Source of the DNA: a virus
IMG/VR virus record: IMGVR_UViG_3300049847_000428
Location: 1-29,760 of that record
Reading direction: 5' to 3' (one strand)
Length of the DNA: 29,760 nucleotides
Shown here: positions 17,470 to 24,679 of the stretch, in pieces
Numbering within the stretch: the first letter of the stretch is position 1
Layout: every line of letters begins with the position of its first letter
The notes under the pieces: model-generated
The model's database searches: none
Told to the model about the DNA's origin: nothing
The model's input: only the letters and a program-made list of their open reading frames with translations
Made by a program: the position numbers and the translations under genes

Positions 17470-17876
17470 AACGAGCGAATGTTTAAATCAAAAGACTTCT
17501 CGCCTTCTGTTCTTCTTAAAAGTTCCTGAAATCCTAAAACAGATGAGCTAATGATTCCTTCACTATCATCAACGCCCTTCCCCACTAAAATACAACCAGA
17601 TGTGTTTTTTAGCGAGTTGCCAATATGGAATAGAATTCCCGTTCTATTTAAAACTCCCACCACTTGATAAGTCCTGGGAATAAAAGTTCCACCATCAGTA
17701 GTTCTATCTTTCACCTGCTTACACATGTACATCCCTTCAGGAATACAAGAAACTTTTTCCTTATTCTCTAACCAGGGAAGTTCTAAGGTAAAACAAACGA
17801 AAACGCCCTTAATACTAAGGATTCCAAGGGTCGGTCCCTTTAGAGACTTTTTAAACCTTAGAATCTCAACGTTCAT
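17466..17876 (-). CDS. DUF5675 family protein, L,D-transpeptidase-like motif
   Basis: A 136-residue protein that fits the DUF5675 pattern. It has TLELPWLENKEKVSCIPEG at residues 30-48, then RTYQVVGVLNRTGILFHIGN (68-87), then SGCILVGKG (93-101). The H84-x-GN and S93-G-C95 pair resembles the HxxG...SxGC signature of YkuD-type L,D-transpeptidases, which act on peptidoglycan through the Cys. Proteins of this family are common in phages and near lysis genes but have no established activity that I can cite. Both ends overlap neighbours as ATGA. A cell-wall role, for example in lysis, is a reasonable inference; no other endolysin candidate is visible in this window. Confidence 0.7.
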   Translation of the reverse strand: MNVEILRFKKSLKGPTLGILSIKGVFVCFTLELPWLENKEKVSCIPEGMYMCKQVKDRTTDGGTFIPRTYQVVGVLNRTGILFHIGNSLKNTSGCILVGKGVDDSEGIISSSVLGFQELLRRTEGEKSFDLNIRSL

Positions 17877-18349
17877 TTCTTAGTTAAAGTTAAAACCACC
17901 GCACGAACAACGTTATTATAATGTTTCATAAAAAAGCCGCGAGCTATCTCACTTCTATTCATAGCTTCTACTTCCACCGCGAAATTCCCAGCAACTTCAA
18001 AGTTAGCAATCATGGGAACTTCAGTGAATTTGTTTTGCTCTCTCCAGTCTTTCGACGCGAAATTAAGAGAAGCCTCACTAATAGCGCGAACGGTTAGTGG
18101 GCTAACCCATGCGTTATTAGATGCGTAATGAGGGGAAGAGAAAGTAGCGATTCCACCAGGAACTAAAAGACGATAACATTCGTCAATGAATGCGGGTAAG
18201 TCTTTTATCTTCTCTAAAATATTCACTCCGTCGATAGTTTCAACGGAGTCGGCGGGAAGCTGAGAAGTAGTAAGAGGAATGAAAGACTCAAAGCCTTCTT
18301 TTACGTTAGTGTCTAGAGTGAATAAAATCTTTTTCATAATTCCTACCAA
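17873..18349 (-). CDS. Methyltransferase-like protein lacking the SAM-binding loop
   Basis: A 158-residue protein with the central and C-terminal part of a class I methyltransferase. LPADSVETIDGVNILEKI (residues about 31-48) matches the post-motif I region, and ECYRLLVPGGIATFSSPHYA (57-76) is a good motif III equivalent. The glycine-rich SAM-binding motif I is missing; the N-terminus is too short to hold it. It may be inactive, may need a partner, or may be a trimmed relative used in a complex. The start used is TTG 18349 with AAGGA five bases upstream; ATG 18337 is an alternative (154 residues). It is coupled to the glycosyltransferase gene upstream by a 7-base overlap. Confidence 0.7.
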   Translation of the reverse strand: MVGIMKKILFTLDTNVKEGFESFIPLTTSQLPADSVETIDGVNILEKIKDLPAFIDECYRLLVPGGIATFSSPHYASNNAWVSPLTVRAISEASLNFASKDWREQNKFTEVPMIANFEVAGNFAVEVEAMNRSEIARGFFMKHYNNVVRAVVLTLTKK

Positions 18350-19044
18350 ATCGTTCCTTCAGCCTGGTCGTAGTGTCCGACCTTACAACTAGTATCAACA
18401 GCGAATTTATATCCAAGCTTCTGTGCTTTTTGGAAAAAGAAAAGGTCCTGGGTCATCACACTCCCTGGCTCCGCTACTGTTTTAAACCACTGACCAAACT
18501 CGAAACCAGGATTGCGAAACATGTCCAGACGAAACAAAGTAAAGCCCATTCCAAGGCCATTACATTCTTGTAGCGTATCTGGGATAGGAGTTTGCGGAAC
18601 ATAAGTATTAGGCTCTTTCGGATCACCCCAAATCATGGGAACTCCACCTTCTCCTTTAATCCAGTAAAGACCGCCAACAGCATCAAACTTTTGAATGCCT
18701 TTATAGAGTTTTAAAAGTCCGTCAGGAGGGGGAGTATTATCTTCCTCTACGGTTAAAAGATACTGGAATTTAGAGAAAATAGGACTAGAAAGTATTCCAG
18801 CAATTGCTTCGTTATAAGCTTTCCCAACTTCAAACCCTTCTACGCACCAGCGACAAAGGGGAGAATTAGGAGCGCCCATTACATTTGCCCAACTAAACGC
18901 AACGCGAGTTCCACACGTACCACGAGTGGGAGTAACCCAGGCGGTAGATAGGTTTTTATAAAGTCCTAACTCCCCCCAAGCAGCATATCTCTCATTGGTA
19001 TTGAGTTTCCCTTCATAATTCTCAATGTAAATTTTTCCAGTCAT
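18343..19044 (-). CDS. GT-A-type glycosyltransferase
   Basis: I place the start at ATG 19044, two bases after the previous stop; the frame also offers an in-frame TTG at 19056. The 233-residue protein has a GT-A plan: an N-terminal strand TAWVTPTRG (34-42), a helix ending near YNEAIAG, and YLLTVEEDNTPPP (95-107) as the DxD-like nucleotide-sugar and metal site. It continues with a GLGMGFTLFRLDMF acceptor-side segment (163-176) and TQDLFFFQKAQKLGYKFAVD with KVGHYD near the end. Such enzymes transfer a sugar from a nucleotide donor. Next to fibre genes and a methyltransferase-like gene, it may modify the virion, host glycans or phage DNA; the substrate cannot be read. Confidence 0.75.
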   Translation of the reverse strand: MTGKIYIENYEGKLNTNERYAAWGELGLYKNLSTAWVTPTRGTCGTRVAFSWANVMGAPNSPLCRWCVEGFEVGKAYNEAIAGILSSPIFSKFQYLLTVEEDNTPPPDGLLKLYKGIQKFDAVGGLYWIKGEGGVPMIWGDPKEPNTYVPQTPIPDTLQECNGLGMGFTLFRLDMFRNPGFEFGQWFKTVAEPGSVMTQDLFFFQKAQKLGYKFAVDTSCKVGHYDQAEGTIW

Positions 19045-19046
19045 TA

Positions 19047-20552
19047 TTAATCCCAATACCCATTAATACCTACCGCCCCGTCAAGAGTACCTGATGTAAC
19101 GGCAGTGGCAAAAAGAACCCTCCAACCTATCTTTAAAAATTCCCCAGGATGAATAACTAGAGGAGTTGAAAACTGCGTAGTGCTTTCAGCCGTCCCAATA
19201 TCCACCGTTCCAACCGCAGCCGCCGCAGCAAACCCCGTAGCCTTGCCTAGAGGAACTAGCCTATCTGTTTTCTGTGCTACTGCCGTTGTGCCGTCTGCGT
19301 CTGTGGTTGCAGATGTCAAAGCGGTAGATCCAATACAAGCAAACCAAATAGCCCCAAAAGGGCCTCCGACTAAAACAGTAGAAACAAAAACTGGTGTGAC
19401 AGTTATCCCTGTTACGTAAAAATTTCTAGCGTTGTTGGCAACACCCGCAGTCGTGGGAATTGCAGGATTTTGGTATCCTGCAACCCAGATAGTTTGGTGG
19501 GCAGTACCAGAAACGGAAGCGCCGTTCATGCGGTAGAATCCCCCCATCTGAGCTGTGGTATTGAGCACCGAAGCAGTATTAGAACCTGTTGCCGCTGTGG
19601 GCACCGCGCCGGAGGCAGGCAAGTTGTGCGTTAGTGTCGCAGTAGTTTGAATGTCTGGTTGCTGATAGTAAGAACTCTTATCCATCGCAGCCATGCGAGA
19701 GGGATGAGACTGTCCATCATCAGCACCGACTTTGATTATAGAAATTTGTGCAATATCAGGAGTACAGGCAGCGGAAGCAGCACCAGAGTTAAAAATACGA
19801 AACATAAAAGGAAGCGAAACCCCTTTTATTGTTCCATACATAGTCGTTGGCTTTACAATTCTTGCTTGGTAAGCGCCATCTACCCAAAATTGCACCTCTA
19901 GCTCGGTAATAACTAACTCGTATTCTTTTGATACGTTATCAGCGTAAGGAACGTTTGAGTTTATATTTACGGTTTGCGCTCCCGCGGCGCCGCCCTCGGA
20001 AGTTTCGAGTACTCCCAGGAGTCCCCCAGTAGTAGTCCACCTAAACCCAATAAACTCGTTTGTTGCAGCCGCTTGCCCAGCAGCAAAGGCATAATAGCCT
20101 AAACCCGCATCTATTTGCTTATTAGTAGCTGTAGCGTTTACGTGTCTAAGTTGAAAACGAACACGATAATCATATCCGTTTTCTAGTGTAACAACTCTGT
20201 TCGAGTAAATCGCAATACCCGTTGTTGTGGTAGTAATTGCGGAAGCATTTAAGCGCATGAAACCGTTAGTCTGAACGGCCTTAGTCATAGTAGTTGCGTT
20301 AGTTCCCCACTTTGCGGATTGAACGGTAGTTACTGCGTTAAAATCACCATGAAAAATTTGCCGAGCTTCAGCCGCATAAAACTGACCGTCCTCATTAACC
20401 TTAACTACCCTAGTAGCCGCAGCGACGGGAGTGTAAGATCCTTGTATATACCCAGCTTGAGAACTAGTTGTAGGTAAATTAACTTGTAAGTTAAAATTAG
20501 AATCAACATTAGCCTTTCCCGTTGCTGAAGATCCTGTATCAATTACTGCCAT
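19047..20552 (-). CDS. Virion protein with lectin-like beta domain
   Basis: A 501-residue protein starting at ATG 20552 with AAGGA upstream. It is Thr/Ala/Gly/Asn-rich, without enzyme motifs. Residues about 65-270 (IFHGDFNAVTTVQSAKW through PFMFRIFN) have the strand spacing of a concanavalin/LamG-type jelly roll, including YDYRVRFQLRHV and YELVITELEVQFWVDGAY. The C-terminal 200 residues are a second beta-rich region ending in a strand pattern (HPGEFLKIGWRVLFATAV) usual in phage receptor-binding or capsid-fibre proteins. It follows a tail-fibre-like gene. It is likely exposed on the virion and may bind carbohydrate; the binding role is inferred. Confidence 0.7.
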   Translation of the reverse strand: MAVIDTGSSATGKANVDSNFNLQVNLPTTSSQAGYIQGSYTPVAAATRVVKVNEDGQFYAAEARQIFHGDFNAVTTVQSAKWGTNATTMTKAVQTNGFMRLNASAITTTTTGIAIYSNRVVTLENGYDYRVRFQLRHVNATATNKQIDAGLGYYAFAAGQAAATNEFIGFRWTTTGGLLGVLETSEGGAAGAQTVNINSNVPYADNVSKEYELVITELEVQFWVDGAYQARIVKPTTMYGTIKGVSLPFMFRIFNSGAASAACTPDIAQISIIKVGADDGQSHPSRMAAMDKSSYYQQPDIQTTATLTHNLPASGAVPTAATGSNTASVLNTTAQMGGFYRMNGASVSGTAHQTIWVAGYQNPAIPTTAGVANNARNFYVTGITVTPVFVSTVLVGGPFGAIWFACIGSTALTSATTDADGTTAVAQKTDRLVPLGKATGFAAAAAVGTVDIGTAESTTQFSTPLVIHPGEFLKIGWRVLFATAVTSGTLDGAVGINGYWD

Positions 20553-20561
20553 AAATTTTCC

Positions 20562-21590
20562 TTAAGCTACCGCATAATAAACTTTTCTTTTTCCAACTAT
20601 CGGGCCTGGGAGCGCTAGCGCCGTCAAAGTAAACTGTCCTGTTCCAGCAAGAGCACCTAACAATAAGTTATCCCACTCTAGATCGTTTCCAACCCTGCTA
20701 GTTCCCACATTTCCAGACGGCCAAACGGCAATCTTGCTGCTTCCCGTAACCGTTCCGTCTGTAACTGTAAACGTCTTATCTCTAACGGGAGTAGTGCCGA
20801 AATCAATCTCAGTTTCGGTCATGGCAAAACTACCAGAGCCAGAGGCCGCTGTAATCGTAATAGCGTCCGTAGCAGCGTTAGTTGTTATGGTAACGTTGGT
20901 TCCAGCAACTAAAGTTAAGGTATCGGCATTAGAATCAGCAACAACATTGCTCTGCCCACTAACAGCAATTGTAGTGAAAGATAACTGTGCCGCGCTATTA
21001 GCCAAAGCAAGAGAGGCATTAACAGAAGCGTCTAACTTGGCCTCATCAATAGACGAGGCAACTAGCGCCGCAGTAATTGTATTCGCCGCATCATTATAAG
21101 TAAAATCAATCTCAGCGGTATCAGTAAGAATAGTTCCTACAGCATCCTGAGCCATTTCATCCGTATACTGGGTAATGTCCCCAACATATAGAAAATTACC
21201 GTCCGTACAGGCCGTATCAAACTGGGCTTTTGTGCCAGTAATTCCAACAATAGAAGTTTGATCTCCGGTATTAGTTCCGGAAGAACTACCAGAGTGAGTA
21301 CCTGAAAGATTATTCCCAGTAATGTTTCCAGTATCATCAACAAAAGCAGCGGAATTTTGAATTAACTTTCCGGTCGCGGTATCATACCTAGCAATCGCGT
21401 TGTCAGTAGCTCCAGCAGGACCAACAACATCTCCCGTTCCAGCACCAACAGAAGCGATAGAAATATCATTCCCAACAGGGGTAAGCGTAATATTAGCTCC
21501 AGCAGAGAGAGTAACCGCACCAGTTAACCCATTAAGAGAACTAACTCCCGCAGCCGCACCCCCACTACTTTGAATATCAATCTGGCTCAT
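20562..21590 (-). CDS. Tail-fibre-like protein
   Basis: A 342-residue protein with the hallmarks of phage fibre shafts: Ser/Gly/Thr/Asn-rich, repeated short beta motifs and very few aromatic residues. SSLNGLTGAVTLSAGANIT (residues 17-35) and GPAGATDNAIARYDTATGK (57-75) are typical of fibre N-terminal and shaft regions, followed by NLSGTHSG and NTGDQTS. The C-terminus (about 270-342) is less repetitive and contains KIAVWPSGNVG and a final hydrophobic strand. The start overlaps the stop of the upstream gene in the operon (21587) as ATGA. Its family members attach to the virion and bind the host surface; which part binds cannot be told from sequence alone. Confidence 0.75.
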   Translation of the reverse strand: MSQIDIQSSGGAAAGVSSLNGLTGAVTLSAGANITLTPVGNDISIASVGAGTGDVVGPAGATDNAIARYDTATGKLIQNSAAFVDDTGNITGNNLSGTHSGSSSGTNTGDQTSIVGITGTKAQFDTACTDGNFLYVGDITQYTDEMAQDAVGTILTDTAEIDFTYNDAANTITAALVASSIDEAKLDASVNASLALANSAAQLSFTTIAVSGQSNVVADSNADTLTLVAGTNVTITTNAATDAITITAASGSGSFAMTETEIDFGTTPVRDKTFTVTDGTVTGSSKIAVWPSGNVGTSRVGNDLEWDNLLLGALAGTGQFTLTALALPGPIVGKRKVYYAVA

Positions 21591-21898
21591 CTAAATACCG
21601 TAACAGAAATTTCCCCAGTAGTGGGCGCTACCCCTGAATGCTTAACCTTAATAATCCCCTTCGCCATTCTTTTTGAATTGGTTCTGAAATCAAAAACAGT
21701 AGAAGCTCTAGCGGGTAAGCGAATCTCTTTAGTGCTCAGCTTACTCGGAACCTGCAAAGTAATAGGATTGTCACAAGTATTGAAAATAGCCAAGACATCA
21801 GCATCGTCACTTAAAGACAAAAGAGTTTGATAAGAACCCGTAAGAGAAGTTCCTAAAAGGAATCCAAAATCATCAAACTCTACGTGCTTGATTGCCAT
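21587..21898 (-). CDS. Small beta-sandwich protein, paralogue of the 6942-7259 product
   Basis: A 103-residue protein with regular alternating hydrophobic residues. SYQTLLS and AIFNTCDNPITLQV (residues about 21-51) match the same region of the 105-residue protein at 6942-7259, including Y-x-TLLS and I-F-N at near-identical spacing. A basic linker (FRTNSKRMAKGIIKVKHSG) follows and the end is GEISVTVFR. It lies just upstream of the fibre gene and may be a fibre base or attachment unit. The ribosome site is weak (TTAAGAA), but overlap with the upstream gene suggests coupling. Confidence 0.7.
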   Translation of the reverse strand: MAIKHVEFDDFGFLLGTSLTGSYQTLLSLSDDADVLAIFNTCDNPITLQVPSKLSTKEIRLPARASTVFDFRTNSKRMAKGIIKVKHSGVAPTTGEISVTVFR

Positions 21899-22239
21899 TT
21901 CTTAAAATCCGTTTCCGCATCCTTAACCTCAGGATCTCGATTCTTCCCCTCTAATCTCTCCGAATACTTCTCAAAGACCTTTTCAACCTGCTCCACAATC
22001 TCAATAGCATTCTGAGACAACGTTCTTGCGTCCAAACCATCCCTTCCACTATGAGCAGTTAGGCCACCAAGAATATCTTTCACACACTGAGTCTTCGCGT
22101 ACCCGTTAAGCACAGCTTGTAAACCACCACCAACTACAAAATCAGCTAATGTCTTTACAGAATTAGCTAGCTGGGTAGTCGCTTCAATTTGCTGAATCGC
22201 TAACTCTTTTTCAGTTTTTACTGCCGGTAACTCTTCCAT
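21880..22239 (-). CDS. Helical protein, possible fibre-adjacent factor, unknown
   Basis: The start is placed at ATG 22239; the frame continues up to a TTG at 22284, but the extension overlaps the upstream gene heavily. The 119-residue protein is mostly helical, with a Glu/Ala/Gln-rich first half (EKELAIQQIEATTQLANSVKT), a Gly-rich turn (VVGGGLQAVLNGYAK), and a long charged C-terminal helix (EIVEQVEKVFEKYSERLEGK). No catalytic motif or domain is recognised. It overlaps both neighbours and so belongs to the same transcript. Confidence 0.6.
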   Translation of the reverse strand: MEELPAVKTEKELAIQQIEATTQLANSVKTLADFVVGGGLQAVLNGYAKTQCVKDILGGLTAHSGRDGLDARTLSQNAIEIVEQVEKVFEKYSERLEGKNRDPEVKDAETDFKKWQSST

Positions 22240-22450
22240 CACTCTCAACCAAATTAATCTGTTCCCCAATCCACAGTTTAGCAAGTTCTAAACTATCACA
22301 GTCCTTAATAACAAAACTCTGCCCATCTACACTTACAAAAATTCGGTATAGATTCGCTCTTATATACTGAGGACGAAAAGATGAAATCTTGTCCCGTCTA
22401 ACAAAAACAATCTCACCACTACCATGCTCATACGTTATAAATTTACTCAT
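22211..22450 (-). CDS. Small beta-type protein, unknown
   Basis: A 79-residue protein starting at ATG 22450, overlapping the previous stop as ATGA. It alternates short strands (GEIVFVRRDKISSF, LYRIFVSVDGQSFVIKD) and ends in a helix (SLELAKLWIGEQINLV). The layout of strand, strand, helix is common in small phage proteins without known function. No family is recognised. Confidence 0.6.
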   Translation of the reverse strand: MSKFITYEHGSGEIVFVRRDKISSFRPQYIRANLYRIFVSVDGQSFVIKDCDSLELAKLWIGEQINLVESDGRVTGSKN

Positions 22451-22845
22451 TGCGCTATCACCAAATTACTTTTTGTTTTTAATTTTATCTGCATCTCAGA
22501 AGTACAACTCTCACAACCAACAGAAATTATGTCCACATTATGTATCAACACCATTCCCTTATTCGGATGCTTCCTACAAACGAAACGAGAAAACTTACAC
22601 GGAATAATAACGTCCATAGGAAAAAGTAAACGATAACTCTCATTACACCTTAAACATCCCATCTCAATTCGGTTAGTATCCGCCGAAATCCAACATTCAA
22701 AAAGATGCTTTCCACACTTAACACAACAAAGATGGCCTTCAGGTAAAGTCATCACATCAATGCCAGTTCCGAGAATAGGACTGGATGTTGCGGGAAGTAC
22801 CGCAGCGCGAACGGCTAAACGAGTTTGTTTTTTATTGAGATACAT
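22447..22845 (-). CDS. Zinc-ribbon-like protein
   Basis: A 132-residue protein with three Cys-x2-Cys knuckles: C41/C44 (CCVKCG), C64/C67 (GCLRCN) and C111/C114 (GCESC). Further cysteines lie at 51, 83 and 90. Knuckles one and two, about 23 residues apart, are spaced like a zinc ribbon. The third may pair with C83/C90 in a second site. Zinc ribbons bind nucleic acid or protein, so a transcription or assembly role is possible. The start ATG at 22845 overlaps the previous gene by 14 bases. No named family is recognised. Confidence 0.65.
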   Translation of the reverse strand: MYLNKKQTRLAVRAAVLPATSSPILGTGIDVMTLPEGHLCCVKCGKHLFECWISADTNRIEMGCLRCNESYRLLFPMDVIIPCKFSRFVCRKHPNKGMVLIHNVDIISVGCESCTSEMQIKLKTKSNLVIAQ

Positions 22846-23029
22846 CCTTACACGCCTCGTTCAAAAACTTTCGACCCGCAACAACTACACACTCTTCAAA
22901 TAAGCTAAGCGCATGCTCCTTTGGAAGACCTCTCAACTCTCGCATCATAGCGCCTAAAGAATCGCTAAGCTTTAAGCGAAGAGATAACTCGCCAAATGAG
23001 TGTGCCTTATCAATCTCAATCGAATCCAT
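22832..23029 (-). CDS. Small helical protein, unknown
   Basis: A 65-residue, helix-rich protein starting at ATG 23029, four bases after the methyltransferase stop at 23034. It contains SLRLKLSDSLGAMMRELRGL and a C-terminal helix with Cys and Glu (HALSLFEECVVVAGRKFLNEA). No motif is recognised. Position and coupling place it in the leftward operon. Confidence 0.55.
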   Translation of the reverse strand: MDSIEIDKAHSFGELSLRLKLSDSLGAMMRELRGLPKEHALSLFEECVVVAGRKFLNEACKDVSQ

Positions 23030-23033
23030 GAAA

Positions 23034-23630
23034 TTATTCTTTTACTATTAAGCCAATTCCACCCCAGTTCGTAGGCTCGGAAATATATTCCTCGTACTGC
23101 TTTCCAACCTTAACTTCATCCCAAAACTTCTTAACCTCACAGCCAGATTCTTTTGAATGCTCGCAGATGTCATGGAAGGCAATCAGGCCACCAGGACGGA
23201 CGAGAGGGGAATAATTCTCGTAATCCTTTTTAACTCCCTCGTAAGAATGATCTCCGTCGATGAAAAGGAAATCTATCGTGTTCTTATAGAAAACAGTAGA
23301 AACCCGCTTGCGTGTTTCTTGAAGATGAGAATCCGCAGCGATGAAAGTAAAGTTAGGAAAAGATTCGTTCCTAATGTACTCAATAGAATCCTCTGATGGT
23401 CCACCACCCCAGGGGCCGTTGGGTAAATCAACAGTACAGATTTCTAAGAGGCTGGTTAATTTCGACCACGCCCAAGTAGTTCCACCTTTACCAGAACCAA
23501 TTTCTAACATGTTTTTCGGCCAGAGATGAAGAACTTTTCGTATAAGAGAACAAAGCTCATCCTGCTTCTGCATCGCACCAAAGCCGTTAATGGCAAGTAA
23601 GGCTAGTTCTTGTGGGGAAAGGGAAATCAT
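23034..23630 (-). CDS. Class I SAM-dependent methyltransferase
   Basis: A 198-residue protein with the full class I fold order. Motif I is MLEIGSGKGGTT (41-52), with the acidic end of strand 2 at CTVDLP (65-70). TIDFLFIDGDHSYEGVKKDY (117-136) is motif II with the D-H pair seen in the Methyltransf_24 and CmcI-like group. RPGGLIAFHDI (144-154) follows as motif III. Enzymes of this group often methylate hydroxyls on sugars or small molecules. With the glycosyltransferase and the truncated methyltransferase downstream, a glycan-modifying role is plausible; DNA methylation is less likely because no target-recognition domain is visible. The start overlaps the previous stop as ATGA. Confidence 0.83.
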   Translation of the reverse strand: MISLSPQELALLAINGFGAMQKQDELCSLIRKVLHLWPKNMLEIGSGKGGTTWAWSKLTSLLEICTVDLPNGPWGGGPSEDSIEYIRNESFPNFTFIAADSHLQETRKRVSTVFYKNTIDFLFIDGDHSYEGVKKDYENYSPLVRPGGLIAFHDICEHSKESGCEVKKFWDEVKVGKQYEEYISEPTNWGGIGLIVKE

Positions 23631-23911
23631 TTAGATCCTCCCGCAGCAATACTCAAACACGAAACAACAGGCTGAGGTGAGTACCAAATAGTTTTTTCAT
23701 GTACGGGGAAAACTGTTGGAGTTTGATTGCCATCCCATCCACCAATTTCAAATGAATACTGGTTGGTACAACTACGAGCGGGAACAGAAATAACACGAGG
23801 GGATGTGGTAACACCCTGCTCGTGAACAGAACAACAGAGATGAACACCAGAATTATCTTTGGAAAATTCTACTAACATTAATCCAAGCTCCTTTAGTTTT
23901 TCTTCGGTCAT
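23627..23911 (-). CDS. Small beta-type protein, unknown
   Basis: The start is placed at ATG 23911, with AGGAG eight bases upstream and an ATGA overlap with the previous stop; an in-frame TTG at 23929 is less likely. The 94-residue protein has a short helix, then strands with four cysteines in the body (HLCCS, SCTN, SCLS) and aromatic residues (GGWDGNQ, TIWYSPQP). The cysteines could form disulphides or bind metal. The family is not recognised. Confidence 0.6.
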   Translation of the reverse strand: MTEEKLKELGLMLVEFSKDNSGVHLCCSVHEQGVTTSPRVISVPARSCTNQYSFEIGGWDGNQTPTVFPVHEKTIWYSPQPVVSCLSIAAGGSK

Positions 23912-24201
23912 TTGTCGAACTCCTGCCAAGCATTCTCCGCATCGTGAGAATTTTGAACTTTTTCTAATTCTGAGGACTCAGGGGAAATATGGAACGGTGA
24001 ATCTTTTACTACCGCTTGATACCCAGCAAGGAAAGCTTCACGACGAAAAGAATTCACAACAGACGTTATAAAGTCAGTGAAAGATTCTAGTTCCTCAGAA
24101 TCAGGGTTGGGATATTTAGTTGCTCCGTTACACTGCAAGTCTGGAAACACGTACTTCATTCCAGACAGAGCTTGAGAGATTTTATTTCTTACTTCGCTCA
24201 T
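23908..24201 (-). CDS. Small helical protein, unknown
   Basis: A 97-residue protein starting at ATG 24201 with AAGGAG five bases upstream, inside the end of the preceding regulator gene. It has an N-terminal helix, a polar loop with Pro and Asn (NGATKYPNPDSEE), a central helix (FTDFITSVVNSFRREAFLAGYQ) and an acidic C-terminal helix. No known domain is recognised. It is the second gene of the leftward block. Confidence 0.6.
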   Translation of the reverse strand: MSEVRNKISQALSGMKYVFPDLQCNGATKYPNPDSEELESFTDFITSVVNSFRREAFLAGYQAVVKDSPFHISPESSELEKVQNSHDAENAWQEFDK

Positions 24202-24322
24202 CTAACTCCTTGATAATCATTGCGCGGATAAATTTCGAGAGAGACAGCCCAAGCTCCGCACACAAAACACGCAACCTCTTGTGAAGGTCTTCAGGGAAAC
24301 GAACTTGCAGAAACTTGGGCAT
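24182..24322 (-). CDS. Ribbon-helix-helix DNA-binding protein, first gene of the leftward block
   Basis: This 46-residue gene is short but well formed: ATG 24322, then a ribbon strand (KFLQVRFPEDL), helix 1 (HKRLRVLCAELG), a turn (LSLS) and helix 2 (KFIRAMIIKELDERS), ending TAA. This is the complete Arc/MetJ/CopG plan with alternating strand residues that face the DNA major groove. It has no clear Shine-Dalgarno sequence and may be leaderless or weakly translated. It overlaps the next gene by 20 bases and contains that gene's ribosome site. As first gene beside the control region, it is likely to bind palindromes there. Confidence 0.75.
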   Translation of the reverse strand: MPKFLQVRFPEDLHKRLRVLCAELGLSLSKFIRAMIIKELDERSKK

Positions 24323-24459
24323 GTAGTGTTTGTAGTGGGTGTAGGGGTTTTTGGAAAGGGGGAAAGTTGTTTAGATTTTTGGTTTCAAAAAAATTTGGAA
24401 AATTGGTGTGAGGGGATCAGCCGCTGACCCACCCCACCCTCGGCGGCTCCAGGGGGGTA

Positions 24460-24480
24460 GCTATGCAATTTTTGCATAGC
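24460..24480. repeat. Inverted repeat, possible operator
   Basis: GCTATGCAA (24460-24468), TTT, then TTGCATAGC (24472-24480): a perfect 9-bp inverted repeat just upstream of the first sigma-54-type promoter. The half-site word TTGCATA recurs near 24502 and 24673. It could be an operator or a binding site for an activator. It is not followed by a U-tract and so is not a terminator. Confidence 0.6.
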
Positions 24481-24488
24481 GATTTGAG

Positions 24489-24506
24489 TTGGCATGAAAC
24501 TTGCAT
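24489..24506 (+). promoter_or_regulatory. Sigma-54-type promoter 1
   Basis: TTGGCATGAAACTTGCAT has GG at 24491-24492 and GC at 24503-24504, exactly ten bases apart, with TGGCAxG and TTGCA in consensus form; only the C of TGGCAC is T here. The predicted start is near 24516. Nothing is coded for the next 458 bases, so a long leader or an RNA would result. Consensus knowledge: TGGCACG-N4-TTGCW. Confidence 0.65.
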
Positions 24507-24536
24507 ACGCAAGGAAATTGAGGAAATTGACCAATA

Positions 24537-24565
24537 ACAATACTTATCGATACAAATATATTCAA
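24537..24565 (-). promoter_or_regulatory. Weak candidate sigma-70 promoter for the leftward block
   Basis: On the minus strand, TTGAAT (24565-24560) and TATTGT (24542-24537) are 17 bases apart, each matching four of six consensus bases. The leader to ATG 24322 would be about 200 bases. No better leftward promoter was seen between 24323 and 24700; the block may instead use a phage or activated promoter. Confidence 0.3.
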
Positions 24566-24622
24566 TCACATCAAGCACATAGTACTACATGATGCACAAT
24601 CTGCATAATACTCGGCGTTTTT

Positions 24623-24648
24623 CTAGTTCACCAGAATTATTGAACTAG
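24623..24648. repeat. Inverted repeat with overlapping direct repeat
   Basis: CTAGTTCA (24623-24630) and TGAACTAG (24641-24648) are an 8-bp inverted repeat with a 10-base spacer. TGAACTA occurs again directly at 24649. The 18-base centre spacing fits a dimeric regulator binding on one DNA face. The cognate protein is unknown. Confidence 0.5.
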
Positions 24649-24679
24649 TGAACTAAGAATTAGTACGCAAAGTTTGCAT

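Noticed and set aside
24419-24448. Terminator interpretation of the GC-rich stem
   Set aside because: No U-tract follows the stem on either strand and the loop is 18 bases long.
24570-24640. A 19-residue rightward frame beginning with two ATGs
   Set aside because: No ribosome site, very short, and no feature suggesting a leader peptide beyond being open.
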